From positions 1 through 47,639 of the forward strand of contig JAJBVP010000172.1 in assembly GCA_020859755.1 (NCBI GenBank): DNA of 47,639 bases, given 5' to 3'. The translations under genes were made by a program, and so were the position numbers. The DNA is from Bacteroidales bacterium (GTDB lineage: Bacteria; Bacteroidota; Bacteroidia; Bacteroidales; Muribaculaceae). The stretch's first letter is position 1. Each line of letters starts with the position of its first letter. The notes beneath the pieces are model-generated. The model saw nothing but the letters and a program-made list of their open reading frames with translations. It was not told the DNA's origin and made no database searches. Below are positions 20,037 to 29,674 of this stretch, piece by piece.

Positions 20037-21125
20037 TTAGTTGGGGAGGGGGTAGTGGAGTCCCCAGAGGACCATCAGCACCATCAGCACGAGGTTGAAG
20101 AGGTTGATTGGGAGGAGATATTTCCACTCGAGCGAGAGCAACTGGTCGATACGCAAGCGTGGGAATGTCCACTTGAACCAGATGATGACGAACGATAGGA
20201 CTATCGCCTTGCCCACGAACCATATCGTGCCGGGGATGAAGTCCATAACGGAGTTGAATCCGTCCCATCCGGGGATGTGGAGGGGCATCCATCCTCCGAA
20301 GAATAGGAGGGCGGCCACGCCCGATACGATGAACAGGTTGAGGTACTCGGCGAGGTAGAAGAAACCGAAGTGGATACCGGAGTACTCGGTGTGGTAGCCG
20401 GCGGTAAGCTCGCTCTCGGCCTCAGGGAGGTCAAACGGGCCGCGGTTGGTCTCGGCGGTGCCCGCGATAAGGTAGATAATGAACGCTATGATAGCGGGGA
20501 TGTGGCCCGAGAAGAGGAACCACAAGTCCTTTTGTTGCTCGACGATTCCGCCCACCGACATTGTTCCGGCAAAGACAACCATGGTCAACACCGACAGGCC
20601 GATCGACAGCTCGTAGCTCACCATCTGGGCACCCGAGCGGAGTGCGCCGATGAGGGTGTACTTGTTGTTGGACGACCAACCGGCCAGGAGGATTCCAAGG
20701 ACGCCGATCGACGACACGGCCACCAAGAAGAATATGCCGATGTTGAAGTCGATAATCTGCAAGCCGTTACCCCAGGGCAACACAGCGAAAGCGAGCATGG
20801 AGGCCACGATCACCAGGTAGGGGGCGAGGGCGAATAGGAAACGGTCGATGTGGTTGAGCGTGATGAGCTCCTTGATGAGCATCTTGAACATGTCGGCGAA
20901 CACTTGGCAAGTGCCGGCGGGACCCACGCGGTTGGGGCCGAGGCGGCATTGGAAGGCCGCGCACACTTTGCGCTCGTAGTAGATGTAAAACAGCGCCAGG
21001 AGGGCGTACACCAGCAGGAGACCTACGCCGATTAGCACGCATTCGGTGAGTATCACCAGCCAGTCGGGCATGAATGAGCCCAGCAGGCCGTGAATCCATT
21101 CGGTGATCGATGAGCAGTCGTACAT
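20037..21125 (-). CDS. nuoH: Complex I subunit H
   Basis: The 362-residue NuoH protein has eight or nine membrane segments and forms the entrance of the quinone chamber with NuoB and NuoD. The family motif [19 protein letters not shown] with its acidic residues, followed by GYHTEYSG, is clear. [12 protein letters not shown] near residue 60 is the second signature. It is the last of the proximal nuo genes before the atp set. The leader carries ACTGAAA-type words directly before the start. Confidence 0.95.
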   Translation of the reverse strand: MYDCSSITEWIHGLLGSFMPDWLVILTECVLIGVGLLLVYALLALFYIYYERKVCAAFQCRLGPNRVGPAGTCQVFADMFKMLIKELITLNHIDRFLFALAPYLVIVASMLAFAVLPWGNGLQIIDFNIGIFFLVAVSSIGVLGILLAGWSSNNKYTLIGALRSGAQMVSYELSIGLSVLTMVVFAGTMSVGGIVEQQKDLWFLFSGHIPAIIAFIIYLIAGTAETNRGPFDLPEAESELTAGYHTEYSGIHFGFFYLAEYLNLFIVSGVAALLFFGGWMPLHIPGWDGFNSVMDFIPGTIWFVGKAIVLSFVIIWFKWTFPRLRIDQLLSLEWKYLLPINLFNLVLMVLMVLWGLHYPLPN

Positions 21126-21284
21126 TATTTTAGTTTTCAGATTTCAGTTTTTAGTTTTCAGTATTTTAAGGCTTTAAATCTTTAAATCCTTAAATCCTTA
21201 AAGGAGGAGAGGAGGAAAGGAGTAAAGGAGTAAAGCGAAGAGGCTATTTGGCTAAATGCTTAATGCTATATGCTAAATGCTTTC
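21126..21284 (-). repeat. Composite repeat spacer nuoCD-nuoH
   Basis: It has the same architecture as the spacer before atpC. AGCATTT-like heptamers follow the nuoCD stop (21250-21282), then a CCTTT/TTAAGG block with the 19-mer core in one-mismatch form (21190-21208), then CTGAAAA words (21128-21162) before nuoH. No gene is visible. Confidence 0.75.
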
Positions 21285-22913
21285 CTAGCGGTCCATGTCG
21301 GGGACGATGTAGTCGAGGGAGCCGCCGATGGTGATAAGGTCGGCGATCTTGCCGCCACGGGTGATGTGGTCGACGACAGCGGCCAGGGGGAGGCAGGGGG
21401 GTACGATCTTGAGTCGCATTGGGGAGGTGGTGCCTGTACTTTCGATATAGATGCCGAAAGCGCCGCGGCATCCCTCGACGAGCTGGAACCAGTGACCCAC
21501 GGGCAGTTTGAGCACCTTGGGCACCTTGGCGCAGATGTCGCCTTCAGGGATATTGTCGACGAGCTGCTCGAGGATGCGTGCCGACTGTACCATTTCGTCC
21601 ATGCGCACCTTGAATCGGGCCATGGAATCGCCCTCGGTGCGCACCACCTCATCGAATTCCAGCTCGGGATAGATGGAGTAGGGGTCGGTTTTGCGCACGT
21701 CGCATGCCCATCCTGAGCCGCGGCCTGAGGGGCCGGTGACGGCCCAGGAGATGGCGTCCTCGCGTGAGAGGTAACCCACGTGCTCGAGACGGTTTTTGGC
21801 GATGACGTTGCCGGTGAACAGCTTGTTGTATTCTTTGATATTGGCGGGGAGCACCTCGAGGAGGTGTTTCACGTCCTTCTGGAAGTCGGGGGCGAGGTCT
21901 TGCATGACGCCGCCGATACAGTCGTAGTTGAATGTCATTCGTGCGCCGCATGTCTTTTCCATGATGTCGAGGATCATCTCGCGCACGCGCAGGGTGTAGA
22001 ACAGCATCGTTGTTGCGCCGAGGTCCATGCAGTAGGTGCCGATGAAAAGGCAGTGGGAGGCGATACGTGAGAGTTCGTCCATCATCACGCGGATCACTTG
22101 TGCTCGGCGTGGCACCTCGATGTTGGCTGCTTTCTCGATGCACATGCACAAGCCGTGGTGGTAGTTGTGGGCCGAGAAGTAGTCCAATCGGTCCATATAG
22201 TGGAGCGTTTGGGGGTAGGTGAGGCTTTCGCAGAGCTTTTCGACGCCGCGGTGGATGTAGCCCATGTATACGTCGATTTTCTTGATGTTCTCGCCGTCGA
22301 CCGATGTGCGGAATCGTAGCACTCCGTGGGTCGCGGGGTGCTGGGGGCCGATGTTGACCACGAAGTCGTCCTCACCGAAGACGGGGATGGTCTTTTTCTC
22401 GATTTTCCCGTCGGGGGTCTCGACCCATGAGTAGGTGTTGTCGTCCTGGCGCTCGTTCTCGGTGGAGACGGGGTTGAGGGCGGGATCCTCGTCGTAGTCT
22501 TTGCGCAGGGGGTATCCTTTCCAGTCGATGCTGAGGAAAAGGCGGCGCATATCGGGGTTGTTCAAGAAGATGATTCCGAAGAAGTCGTATACCTCGCGCT
22601 CGTAGATACCGGCGATGTGCCAGAGGTCGGCGATAGAGTGTAGCATGGGGTTGTCGCGGTCCTCGGTGGCGACGCGCACCGAGATATGCCGGGCATGTTT
22701 TGTGGAGGTGAGGTAATAGACGCAGCCCAGGCGGTCGGTCCAGTCCATTCCGACGATAGTGACGAGGTAGTCGAAAGCGAGGTCCTCGTCGTCGCGGAGG
22801 GTCTTGGCCAGGTCGTGCCACTGGGCATCGGGGATGTTTACCAGCAGGAATTCCCCGTCGTCGAAAGAGGCTTGGGGGAAGAGCTTAGCAATCTTGTCCT
22901 GGAGGGTTGACAT
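21285..22913 (-). CDS. nuoCD: Complex I fused subunit CD
   Basis: This 542-residue protein fuses the 30-kDa (NuoC, about 1-150) and 49-kDa (NuoD, about 180-542) subunits of the peripheral arm. The NuoC part has the signature IYEREVYDFFGI (103-114). The NuoD part begins with GPQHPATHG (189-197), whose H196, with Y245 in MDRLDYFS, corresponds to the quinone headgroup ligands of known structures. It ends LDYIVPDMDR as usual. The linker (about 150-180) is polar. Fusion of C and D is common in Bacteroidetes and enterobacteria. It lies 40 nt after nuoB. Confidence 0.95.
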   Translation of the reverse strand: MSTLQDKIAKLFPQASFDDGEFLLVNIPDAQWHDLAKTLRDDEDLAFDYLVTIVGMDWTDRLGCVYYLTSTKHARHISVRVATEDRDNPMLHSIADLWHIAGIYEREVYDFFGIIFLNNPDMRRLFLSIDWKGYPLRKDYDEDPALNPVSTENERQDDNTYSWVETPDGKIEKKTIPVFGEDDFVVNIGPQHPATHGVLRFRTSVDGENIKKIDVYMGYIHRGVEKLCESLTYPQTLHYMDRLDYFSAHNYHHGLCMCIEKAANIEVPRRAQVIRVMMDELSRIASHCLFIGTYCMDLGATTMLFYTLRVREMILDIMEKTCGARMTFNYDCIGGVMQDLAPDFQKDVKHLLEVLPANIKEYNKLFTGNVIAKNRLEHVGYLSREDAISWAVTGPSGRGSGWACDVRKTDPYSIYPELEFDEVVRTEGDSMARFKVRMDEMVQSARILEQLVDNIPEGDICAKVPKVLKLPVGHWFQLVEGCRGAFGIYIESTGTTSPMRLKIVPPCLPLAAVVDHITRGGKIADLITIGGSLDYIVPDMDR

Positions 22914-22953
22914 TATGTTATATGTTATATGATAATGATCGGTGAATAGTCGC

Positions 22954-23562
22954 TTAGTCGTTGACTCCCGGCACGGGGTGGGTTTCGAGGAATTCTTTTT
23001 GTTTTTCCTGGCGGTTGACTCCGCCGAAGAATTTCTCCACCTTGATTTTGCGCTGGAGCTGCATGATGCCGTAGATCATAGCCTCGGGGCGTGGAGGGCA
23101 ACCGGGGATGAAAACGTCGACGGGGATGATGTCCTCAATTCCCTTGGCTACGTGGTAGCTTTTTCGGAATGGACCACCTGAGACGGCGCATGCGCCGCAG
23201 GCGATGACGTATTTAGGCTCGGCGAGCTGGTCGTAAAGGCGGCGTAGCACCGGGGCCATACGGTTGACAATCGTTCCGGCCACCATGATGAAGTCGGCCT
23301 GTCGGGGGGATGATCGAGCGACCTCCCAACCGAAACGTGCCATGTCGAAACGTGCGGCTCCGAGGGAGACGAATTCGATGCCGCAGCAGCTGGTGGCGAA
23401 CGTCAGGGGCCACAGGGAGTTGGCGCGGCCCCAGTTGATAAGCTTGTCGAGGGAACCCACGACGACGTTGGCCCCCGACTCGTTGAGCTCCTTGACGAGG
23501 TGCTCTATATACTCGTTGTCCTTGAATGCCTCGTAGGGCATTGCTTTGCAGGTTACTTCCAT
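22954..23562 (-). CDS. nuoB: Complex I subunit B
   Basis: The 202-residue NuoB carries the terminal [4Fe-4S] cluster N2 that reduces quinone. The expected ligands are visible as tandem cysteines C59-C60 (TSCCGIE), C125 (CGACAVSGG) and C155 (GCPPRPE). The start overlaps the 3' end of nuoA by 10 nt, which suggests coupled translation. The C-terminal region is charged and of ordinary length. Confidence 0.95.
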   Translation of the reverse strand: MEVTCKAMPYEAFKDNEYIEHLVKELNESGANVVVGSLDKLINWGRANSLWPLTFATSCCGIEFVSLGAARFDMARFGWEVARSSPRQADFIMVAGTIVNRMAPVLRRLYDQLAEPKYVIACGACAVSGGPFRKSYHVAKGIEDIIPVDVFIPGCPPRPEAMIYGIMQLQRKIKVEKFFGGVNRQEKQKEFLETHPVPGVND

Positions 23563-23933
23563 TCAAGCGCTCCTTTCCGCCAGGCGTACACTAAGCCCAG
23601 CACTAAGACACAGAAAAACACGGCGATAGCGGTCAATCCTTCCCCGCCCAAAGCGCGAGCCTTAACGGCCCAGGGGTATAGGAAAACGGTCTCGACGTCG
23701 AACATCAAGAACAGAATGGCAAACAAATAATAACCCACGTTGAAGCGTGTCATAGAGACGCCTCTCGTGGGTATACCGCATTCGTATGCTTCGCCTTTCT
23801 GGGGATTGTAACTTTTGGGAGAGATCAGGCCGGCTAGCCACATGGCCAGGGCGACGAGGCCCACGCCGGTCAACGCGGCGACTACGGCGAGCATCGCGTT
23901 GTTGTCAATTCCGAATATTTGTAACGATATCAT
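23553..23933 (-). CDS. nuoA: Complex I subunit A
   Basis: The start MISLQIFGIDNNAM at 23933 gives a 126-residue protein with three membrane helices, the normal NuoA form. The loop after helix 1 (SPKSYNPQKGEAYECGIPTRG) matches the family region near the quinone channel. An in-frame start 29 codons upstream would add a basic stretch unlike NuoA and would begin inside the likely promoter, so it was rejected. It is the first gene of the nuo-atp block. Confidence 0.92.
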   Translation of the reverse strand: MISLQIFGIDNNAMLAVVAALTGVGLVALAMWLAGLISPKSYNPQKGEAYECGIPTRGVSMTRFNVGYYLFAILFLMFDVETVFLYPWAVKARALGGEGLTAIAVFFCVLVLGLVYAWRKGALEWK

Positions 23934-23988
23934 GAAGATGTGATAATGTTTCTGCGATATCAGATGAAGTGTTGAAGTTTTCGCTTTG

Positions 23989-24021
23989 CAAAGGTAAGAT
24001 TTTTTTCTTACATGGGGCAAC
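23989..24021 (-). promoter_or_regulatory. Bacteroidetes-type promoter of nuoA
   Basis: On the minus strand GTTG (24021-24018), a 21-nt spacer, and TACCTTTG (23996-23989) match TTTG / TAnnTTTG with one mismatch in the upstream box. The leader to the nuoA start would be about 45-50 nt. This is the best promoter I see for the whole 18-kb nuo-atp block. Confidence 0.65.
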
Positions 24022-24157
24022 TTCTGTTAAAGTAAATTTTCGCCATTTATGTTAAAAGGCTGAAATGTCGCTGATAGGGGACAAATCGGCCTTTGTAAGT
24101 TTTTGGGATGGGGCGCCGAACGTCGGCGCGCCCAGGCTGCCGCGGACGTTATGGATG

Positions 24158-24502
24158 TTAGCGTGCGAAGGCGAGGCGGATGCGGTCGAAGAGTGTCAAT
24201 TTGGGCATCTTGATGTCGACCGACACTGCTTCGGAATTTTTTTTGAGGAAGATGATTGATGAGTGGAGCACGATGGCCACGTGGCGGTCGAATTCCACGA
24301 TTGCGTGCACTCGGTCGAGGGGGATTTCATGGAACGGGCTCAGAGGCTCGATGGTGCCGATGACGATGGCGCCGTCGTGTATAGTGATGTGATGGGGCTC
24401 GAGTGAACGTTCGAATAGGAGTCCGATGTTGAGTTCGTCGACACTCTCGGGGCGCCGACGGTATTTCTTATAAATCGACTGAATTACCTTTTTTGTGATC
24501 AT
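24158..24502 (-). CDS. Conserved-looking small protein of unknown function
   Basis: The 114-residue product is not recognised. It has a basic N-terminus (MITKKVIQSIYKKYRRRPES) and a central part with alternating hydrophobic residues that suggests beta strands (ITIHDGAIVIGTI, then VHAIVEFDRHVAIVLHSSII). It has no signal peptide, membrane helix or cysteine. It stands alone between the decarboxylase operon terminator and the nuoA promoter. A GC-rich hairpin with a bulge lies just after it (24110-24133) but lacks a T tract on this strand. The gene call rests on frame length, composition and fit between flanking signals. Confidence 0.7.
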   Translation of the reverse strand: MITKKVIQSIYKKYRRRPESVDELNIGLLFERSLEPHHITIHDGAIVIGTIEPLSPFHEIPLDRVHAIVEFDRHVAIVLHSSIIFLKKNSEAVSVDIKMPKLTLFDRIRLAFAR

Positions 24503-24612
24503 GTCGTCTTTCAGATACCGTATTTATAACACACCTCGAGGCCGAATTGTTGCCATTTTGTCACATCCAAGGGGTAATTGGGCATTTTAACTCGATAATT
24601 GGTGCACTGTGA

Positions 24613-24670
24613 GAAAAATGTAATCCCCGCGGAACCAACGGAATACGTTTCCTGTGGATTCCGCGGGGAT
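24613..24670 (-). terminator. Intrinsic terminator of the methylmalonyl-CoA decarboxylase operon
   Basis: A perfect 12-bp stem (24623-24634 with 24659-24670, arm ATCCCCGCGGAA) surrounds a 24-nt loop that can itself pair (GGAA with TTCC). On the minus strand a TTTTT tract follows four nucleotides after the stem. It lies 20 nt past the oadB stop. Confidence 0.85.
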
Positions 24671-24690
24671 GGTATTGTGAATTTTTTTCG

Positions 24691-25854
24691 TTATGCGAGG
24701 AAACCGAGGAGGACACCGGCAGCGACAGCCGAGCCGATGACGCCGGCCACGTTGGGTCCCATGGCGTGCATCAACAGGTAGTTGCTGGGGTCGTACTCAA
24801 GGCCGAGGTTGTTGGAGATACGGGCCGACATCGGCACAGCCGATACGCCAGCGTTACCAATCAACGGGTTGATCTTCTTGGACTTGGGCAAGAACAGGTT
24901 GAACAGCTTGACGAAGCATACACCCGAAGCCGAGGCGATGATGAATGCCATGAAGCCGAGGAAGAAGATGAAGATGGTCTGAGTGGTCAAGAACTCGGAG
25001 GCCTGTGTGGAAGCGCCCACTGTCATGCCCAGGAGGATTGTGACGATGTCGGTGAGGGCGTTGGAGGCGGTCTTGGCCAGACGTGTTGTCACGCCGCACT
25101 CGCGAAGGAGGTTGCCGAAGAAGAGCATGCCCAACAGAGGTATACCCGAGGGGACGACGAAGCAGGTCAACAGCAGGCCAACGATGGGGAAGATGATCTT
25201 CTCGTTCTGGGAGACGGCGCGGGCGGGTTTCATCTTGATCAAGCGCTCGTGCTTGGTGGTCAACAGTCGCATGATAGGGGGCTGGATCACGGGAACGAGG
25301 GCCATGTAGGAGTAGGCCGACACGGCGATCGCGCCCATCAAGTTGGGGGCGAGTTTCGATGACAGGAAGATAGCTGTGGGGCCGTCGGCGCCGCCGATAA
25401 TGGCGATAGCGCCGGCCTGGTCGGGCTCGAAACCGATTGCGGTGGCCACCATGTAAGCGCCGAAGATGCCAAATTGCGCGGCCGCGCCGATGAGCATCAG
25501 CTTAGGATTGGCGATCAGGGCCGAGAAGTCGGTCATCGCGCCGATGCCAAGGAAGATCAACGGGGGATACCATCCGGCCGATACGCCGTTGTAGAGGATG
25601 TTCAACACCGAGCCTTCCTCGTAGATGCCGATCTCCAGGCCGGCGGTGGCGTTGAACGGGATATTGCCGATGAGCATGCCGAAGCCGATCGGGACGAGCA
25701 GCATCGGCTCGAAGTCTTTCTTGATGGCGAGCCAGATGAAGAAGAGGCCCACCACAAGCATCACGCAGTGTTGCCACGTGGCGTTGTAAATTCCGGTCAG
25801 GTGCCAGAACTGCGTGAGGTTTTGCAATAGGAAGTCACCAAATGATAATTCCAT
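24691..25854 (-). CDS. oadB: Na+-pumping decarboxylase beta subunit
   Basis: The 387-residue integral membrane protein is the beta subunit of the sodium-transport decarboxylase family. It decarboxylates carboxybiotin and exports Na+. The family residues are visible: D157 in IIGGADGPTAIFL, tyrosines in AYSYMALVP, and the C-terminal stretch NAGVSAVPMSARISNNLG. It is the last gene of the mce-mmdA-oadG-mmdC-oadB set, so it most likely serves methylmalonyl-CoA decarboxylase (MmdB). Oxaloacetate and glutaconyl-CoA decarboxylases share this subunit type. Confidence 0.93.
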   Translation of the reverse strand: MELSFGDFLLQNLTQFWHLTGIYNATWQHCVMLVVGLFFIWLAIKKDFEPMLLVPIGFGMLIGNIPFNATAGLEIGIYEEGSVLNILYNGVSAGWYPPLIFLGIGAMTDFSALIANPKLMLIGAAAQFGIFGAYMVATAIGFEPDQAGAIAIIGGADGPTAIFLSSKLAPNLMGAIAVSAYSYMALVPVIQPPIMRLLTTKHERLIKMKPARAVSQNEKIIFPIVGLLLTCFVVPSGIPLLGMLFFGNLLRECGVTTRLAKTASNALTDIVTILLGMTVGASTQASEFLTTQTIFIFFLGFMAFIIASASGVCFVKLFNLFLPKSKKINPLIGNAGVSAVPMSARISNNLGLEYDPSNYLLMHAMGPNVAGVIGSAVAAGVLLGFLA

Positions 25855-25878
25855 AACTGTTTACTTATCGTTTTTGGA

Positions 25879-26316
25879 TTATTCGATGGTGAGGAGCGTG
25901 GCGCCCTCGAGCACCGAGTCGCTTGGGTTGACGTTGATAGATGCGATTTTGCCGTCGCGTCCGGCGTGGATTGCGTTCTCCATCTTCATGGCTTCGAGCA
26001 CCAGCACGGTGTCGGCGGCCTTGACGGTGTCGCCCACCTTGACGGGGATTGAGAGCACTACTCCGGGCAGGGGCGCGGTGACGGCGTAGGCGCCGGAGGT
26101 GACTGGAGTTGCCTTGGCGATCACCTTTTCGCCGCTGGCGCTGCGGGGAGCGGCCGATGGACGGGGAGCGTTGACGATTGTAACGGGGCCTTTCTTCTTT
26201 TCCAGCTCTACCTTGTAGGGGATACCGTTGACAGTAACCTGTGCGATGTTGTCCTCGATGTCGCCCACGCCCACTTTGTAGGTGTTGCCGTTTATCTTGT
26301 ACTTATATTCTTTCAT
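25879..26316 (-). CDS. mmdC: Biotin carrier subunit of methylmalonyl-CoA decarboxylase
   Basis: The 145-residue product is the biotin carboxyl carrier. The biotinylation motif EAMKM places biotin on K111. The C-terminal biotinyl domain (about 76-145) is preceded by a Pro-Ala-Ser linker (about 50-75) and an N-terminal beta-rich part of about 45 residues. It carries CO2 from the carboxyltransferase (MmdA) to the membrane pump (OadB), which starts 24 nt downstream. Confidence 0.93.
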   Translation of the reverse strand: MKEYKYKINGNTYKVGVGDIEDNIAQVTVNGIPYKVELEKKKGPVTIVNAPRPSAAPRSASGEKVIAKATPVTSGAYAVTAPLPGVVLSIPVKVGDTVKAADTVLVLEAMKMENAIHAGRDGKIASINVNPSDSVLEGATLLTIE

Positions 26317-26348
26317 TTTGATGTTGTAATTGAATTGTTGGGGGGAGA

Positions 26349-27269
26349 TTAACGGTGAGGGAGCTCACGCATGTTGTAAATCTTGGAGCTCCACGGGGAG
26401 TAGGCGCGTTTCACCTTGTTGATGGTGAGGACAGTCTGCTCTTGGTCGTGGGCGTTGAGGTGCTCGTGGAGAGCCATAACGATGGCGGCGATCTCCTCGC
26501 CTGAGTCGTGGTCGGGGCGCTCCTCGCGGGGAGTCTCGTGGATTGTCTTGCCTTGGGCGTGCAGCTTGTTGGTCTTGGAGATGTGAGCGCCGATGCGGTT
26601 GATCAGGTAGAAGCAGCAGCTGAGCAGCAGCAGGGCGGAGAAGACGATGCACATTGCCATGACGGTAAGGCCGAGGCCCGATTTGTCCTTCTCCTTGAAC
26701 ATGTCGACCTTGGAGTTGGTGTCGCGGATGATGTTGGCGCTGGAGGGGGTGATGTGGCTACCCGACTTTCCGGTGCGAATCTCCCAAGCCTCGGGGCCCG
26801 AGCCGTTGCCGTCCGATTTGCGGGCGTAGGTGTGACCGGCGGGGAGGCTGGCGGGGACGACAACCTCGTCGATGAGGGTGCGTCCGTCGGCGTCATAGAT
26901 GCCTATCCAGTTGTCTTGGCCGGGAACGAGCACGAAATTGGTGTGGAACGTGCCGCGCGATGGCTTTCCGTCGGCCCAGAAGATCACGTGCTGTCGGGTG
27001 GGGATCTCGGTCAGGACGTCGCCCAGGGGCACGGGGTACATCTTCTTGTTGGCTGAGTCGGTGGTGAGGAACACGCTAGAGATCTCCAGGGGCGCGTAGG
27101 TGGAGTTGAAGATCTCAATCCAGGCCACGCGTTGCCCGTAGTCGTCAACGACGTTGGAGTCGTTTTGCACCATCACCTCGTTGATTTTCAACCCGCGGCG
27201 ACCTTGCGCTTGGGCGCAAAGGCCGGTGGCCAGCAAAGCGATGAGGGCGATTATCAGATGTTTTCTCAT
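26349..27269 (-). CDS. OadG-type gamma subunit fused to a lamin-tail domain
   Basis: The start MRKHLIIALIALLATGLCAQ at 27269 gives a 306-residue exported protein with a cleavable signal peptide. Residues about 24-180 look like a lamin-tail (LTD) domain: GLKINEVMVQNDSNVVDDYG, then AWIEIFNSTYAPLEI and HVIFWADGKPSRG. A single membrane helix follows (about 200-225, GLGLTVMAMCIVFSALLLLS), then a charged cytoplasmic tail with a helical end, the OadG pattern. OadG normally has under 100 residues and anchors the complex. The LTD would face the periplasm. The position between mmdA (14-nt gap) and mmdC supports the gamma role. The frame is open upstream, but that part overlaps mmdA and is not used. Confidence 0.85.
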   Translation of the reverse strand: MRKHLIIALIALLATGLCAQAQGRRGLKINEVMVQNDSNVVDDYGQRVAWIEIFNSTYAPLEISSVFLTTDSANKKMYPVPLGDVLTEIPTRQHVIFWADGKPSRGTFHTNFVLVPGQDNWIGIYDADGRTLIDEVVVPASLPAGHTYARKSDGNGSGPEAWEIRTGKSGSHITPSSANIIRDTNSKVDMFKEKDKSGLGLTVMAMCIVFSALLLLSCCFYLINRIGAHISKTNKLHAQGKTIHETPREERPDHDSGEEIAAIVMALHEHLNAHDQEQTVLTINKVKRAYSPWSSKIYNMRELPHR

Positions 27270-27283
27270 ATTGCCGATGGGTA

Positions 27284-28837
<1,554 letters not shown>

Positions 28838-28871
28838 ATTTTTCTTTTATGGGGATTTTCCGTAGTGGGGA

Positions 28872-29294
28872 TTATTTCTTCTTGGGGTCTTCGCAGAGCT
28901 CGATTAGGGTTCCGCAGGTCGACTTGGGGTGGAGGAAGGCGATGTTCAAGCCCTCGGCGCCCTTTCGGGGAGCCTTGTCGATAAGGCGGCAACCTTTCTC
29001 CTCGACCTCGGCCAGAGCGTTGGCCACTCCGTCCTCGATGGCGAAAGCGATGTGCTGTATACCGCCACGGCCTCCGTTGTTGGCGATGAATTTGGAGATT
29101 GCCGATTCGTCGGCGGTGCCCTCGAGGAGCTCTATTTTGGTTTGACCAACCTGGAAGAAGGCGGTGCGCACTTTTTGGTCGGCAACTTCCTCAATTGCGA
29201 AGCACTTGAGGCCAAGCATTTTCTCGTAGAAGGGGATTGCCTCGTCCAATGATGGGACGGCGATACCCACGTGTTCGATGTGAGATATTTCCAT
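28872..29294 (-). CDS. mce: Methylmalonyl-CoA epimerase
   Basis: The 140-residue glyoxalase-fold protein interconverts the R and S forms of methylmalonyl-CoA, supplying the decarboxylase from the mutase product. The two beta-alpha-beta-beta-beta modules are visible. Likely metal ligands are H8 (IEHVGIAV), the histidine of GGIQHIAFAIED and the glutamate of GTLIELCED. It is the first gene of the operon, with a -7 element 45 nt upstream, and it adjoins the phage-derived region. Confidence 0.93.
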   Translation of the reverse strand: MEISHIEHVGIAVPSLDEAIPFYEKMLGLKCFAIEEVADQKVRTAFFQVGQTKIELLEGTADESAISKFIANNGGRGGIQHIAFAIEDGVANALAEVEEKGCRLIDKAPRKGAEGLNIAFLHPKSTCGTLIELCEDPKKK

Positions 29295-29338
29295 GATGTT
29301 ATGTTTGGTTTATTTAATAAATTTACTTTTTCGGCACG

Positions 29339-29346
29339 CAAATTTA
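29339..29346 (-). promoter_or_regulatory. Likely -7 element of the mce operon promoter
   Basis: TAAATTTG on the minus strand matches the Bacteroidetes -7 box TAnnTTTG and lies 45 nt before mce. No TTTG-like -33 box is found at the usual 19-21 nt spacing, so the promoter may be weak or need an activator. Confidence 0.5.
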
Positions 29347-29472
29347 CGCATTTTCCTTTTATTCGCTGATAATTAGTCGTTTAAGGTTGTCGGCAAATTC
29401 GGTTTTGTCTGCGTTTTGTCTGCAAGTGTCATTTTTAACATTTTCTCACCCGCGAAGTTAGTGATTTTTGGC

Positions 29473-29507
29473 GAAAAAACAAGCGGGGCAATCTCCCGAT
29501 TACCCCG
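29473..29507 (-). terminator. Intrinsic terminator after the phage tail genes
   Basis: A stem of ten positions with one mismatch (29484-29493 with 29498-29507, arm CGGGG..AATC) has a 4-nt loop. On the minus strand it is followed by a run of six T residues. It separates the last fibre gene from the mce promoter. The rest of 29295-29674 has GC-rich short hairpins (29534-29572) and no gene. Confidence 0.85.
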
Positions 29508-29674
29508 GCTCGTCCTTCATCACATTTCAAGTCGCCGGGACTCCGGCCTCGCGGCCCGGTCGCCGGCCAAGAAGAGAATAACAAAATAAACCAATCATTA
29601 ATCACTCATATCGACTAATTGCCTTGTTTAACCCATATCGTTTCTGGTCTCGGTGTTCGTTTCCCCCGCCGTTC

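Noticed and set aside
24110-24133. GC-rich hairpin after the 114-residue gene as a terminator
   Set aside because: On the transcribed strand it is followed by an A-rich, not T-rich, sequence, and the stem has a bulge.
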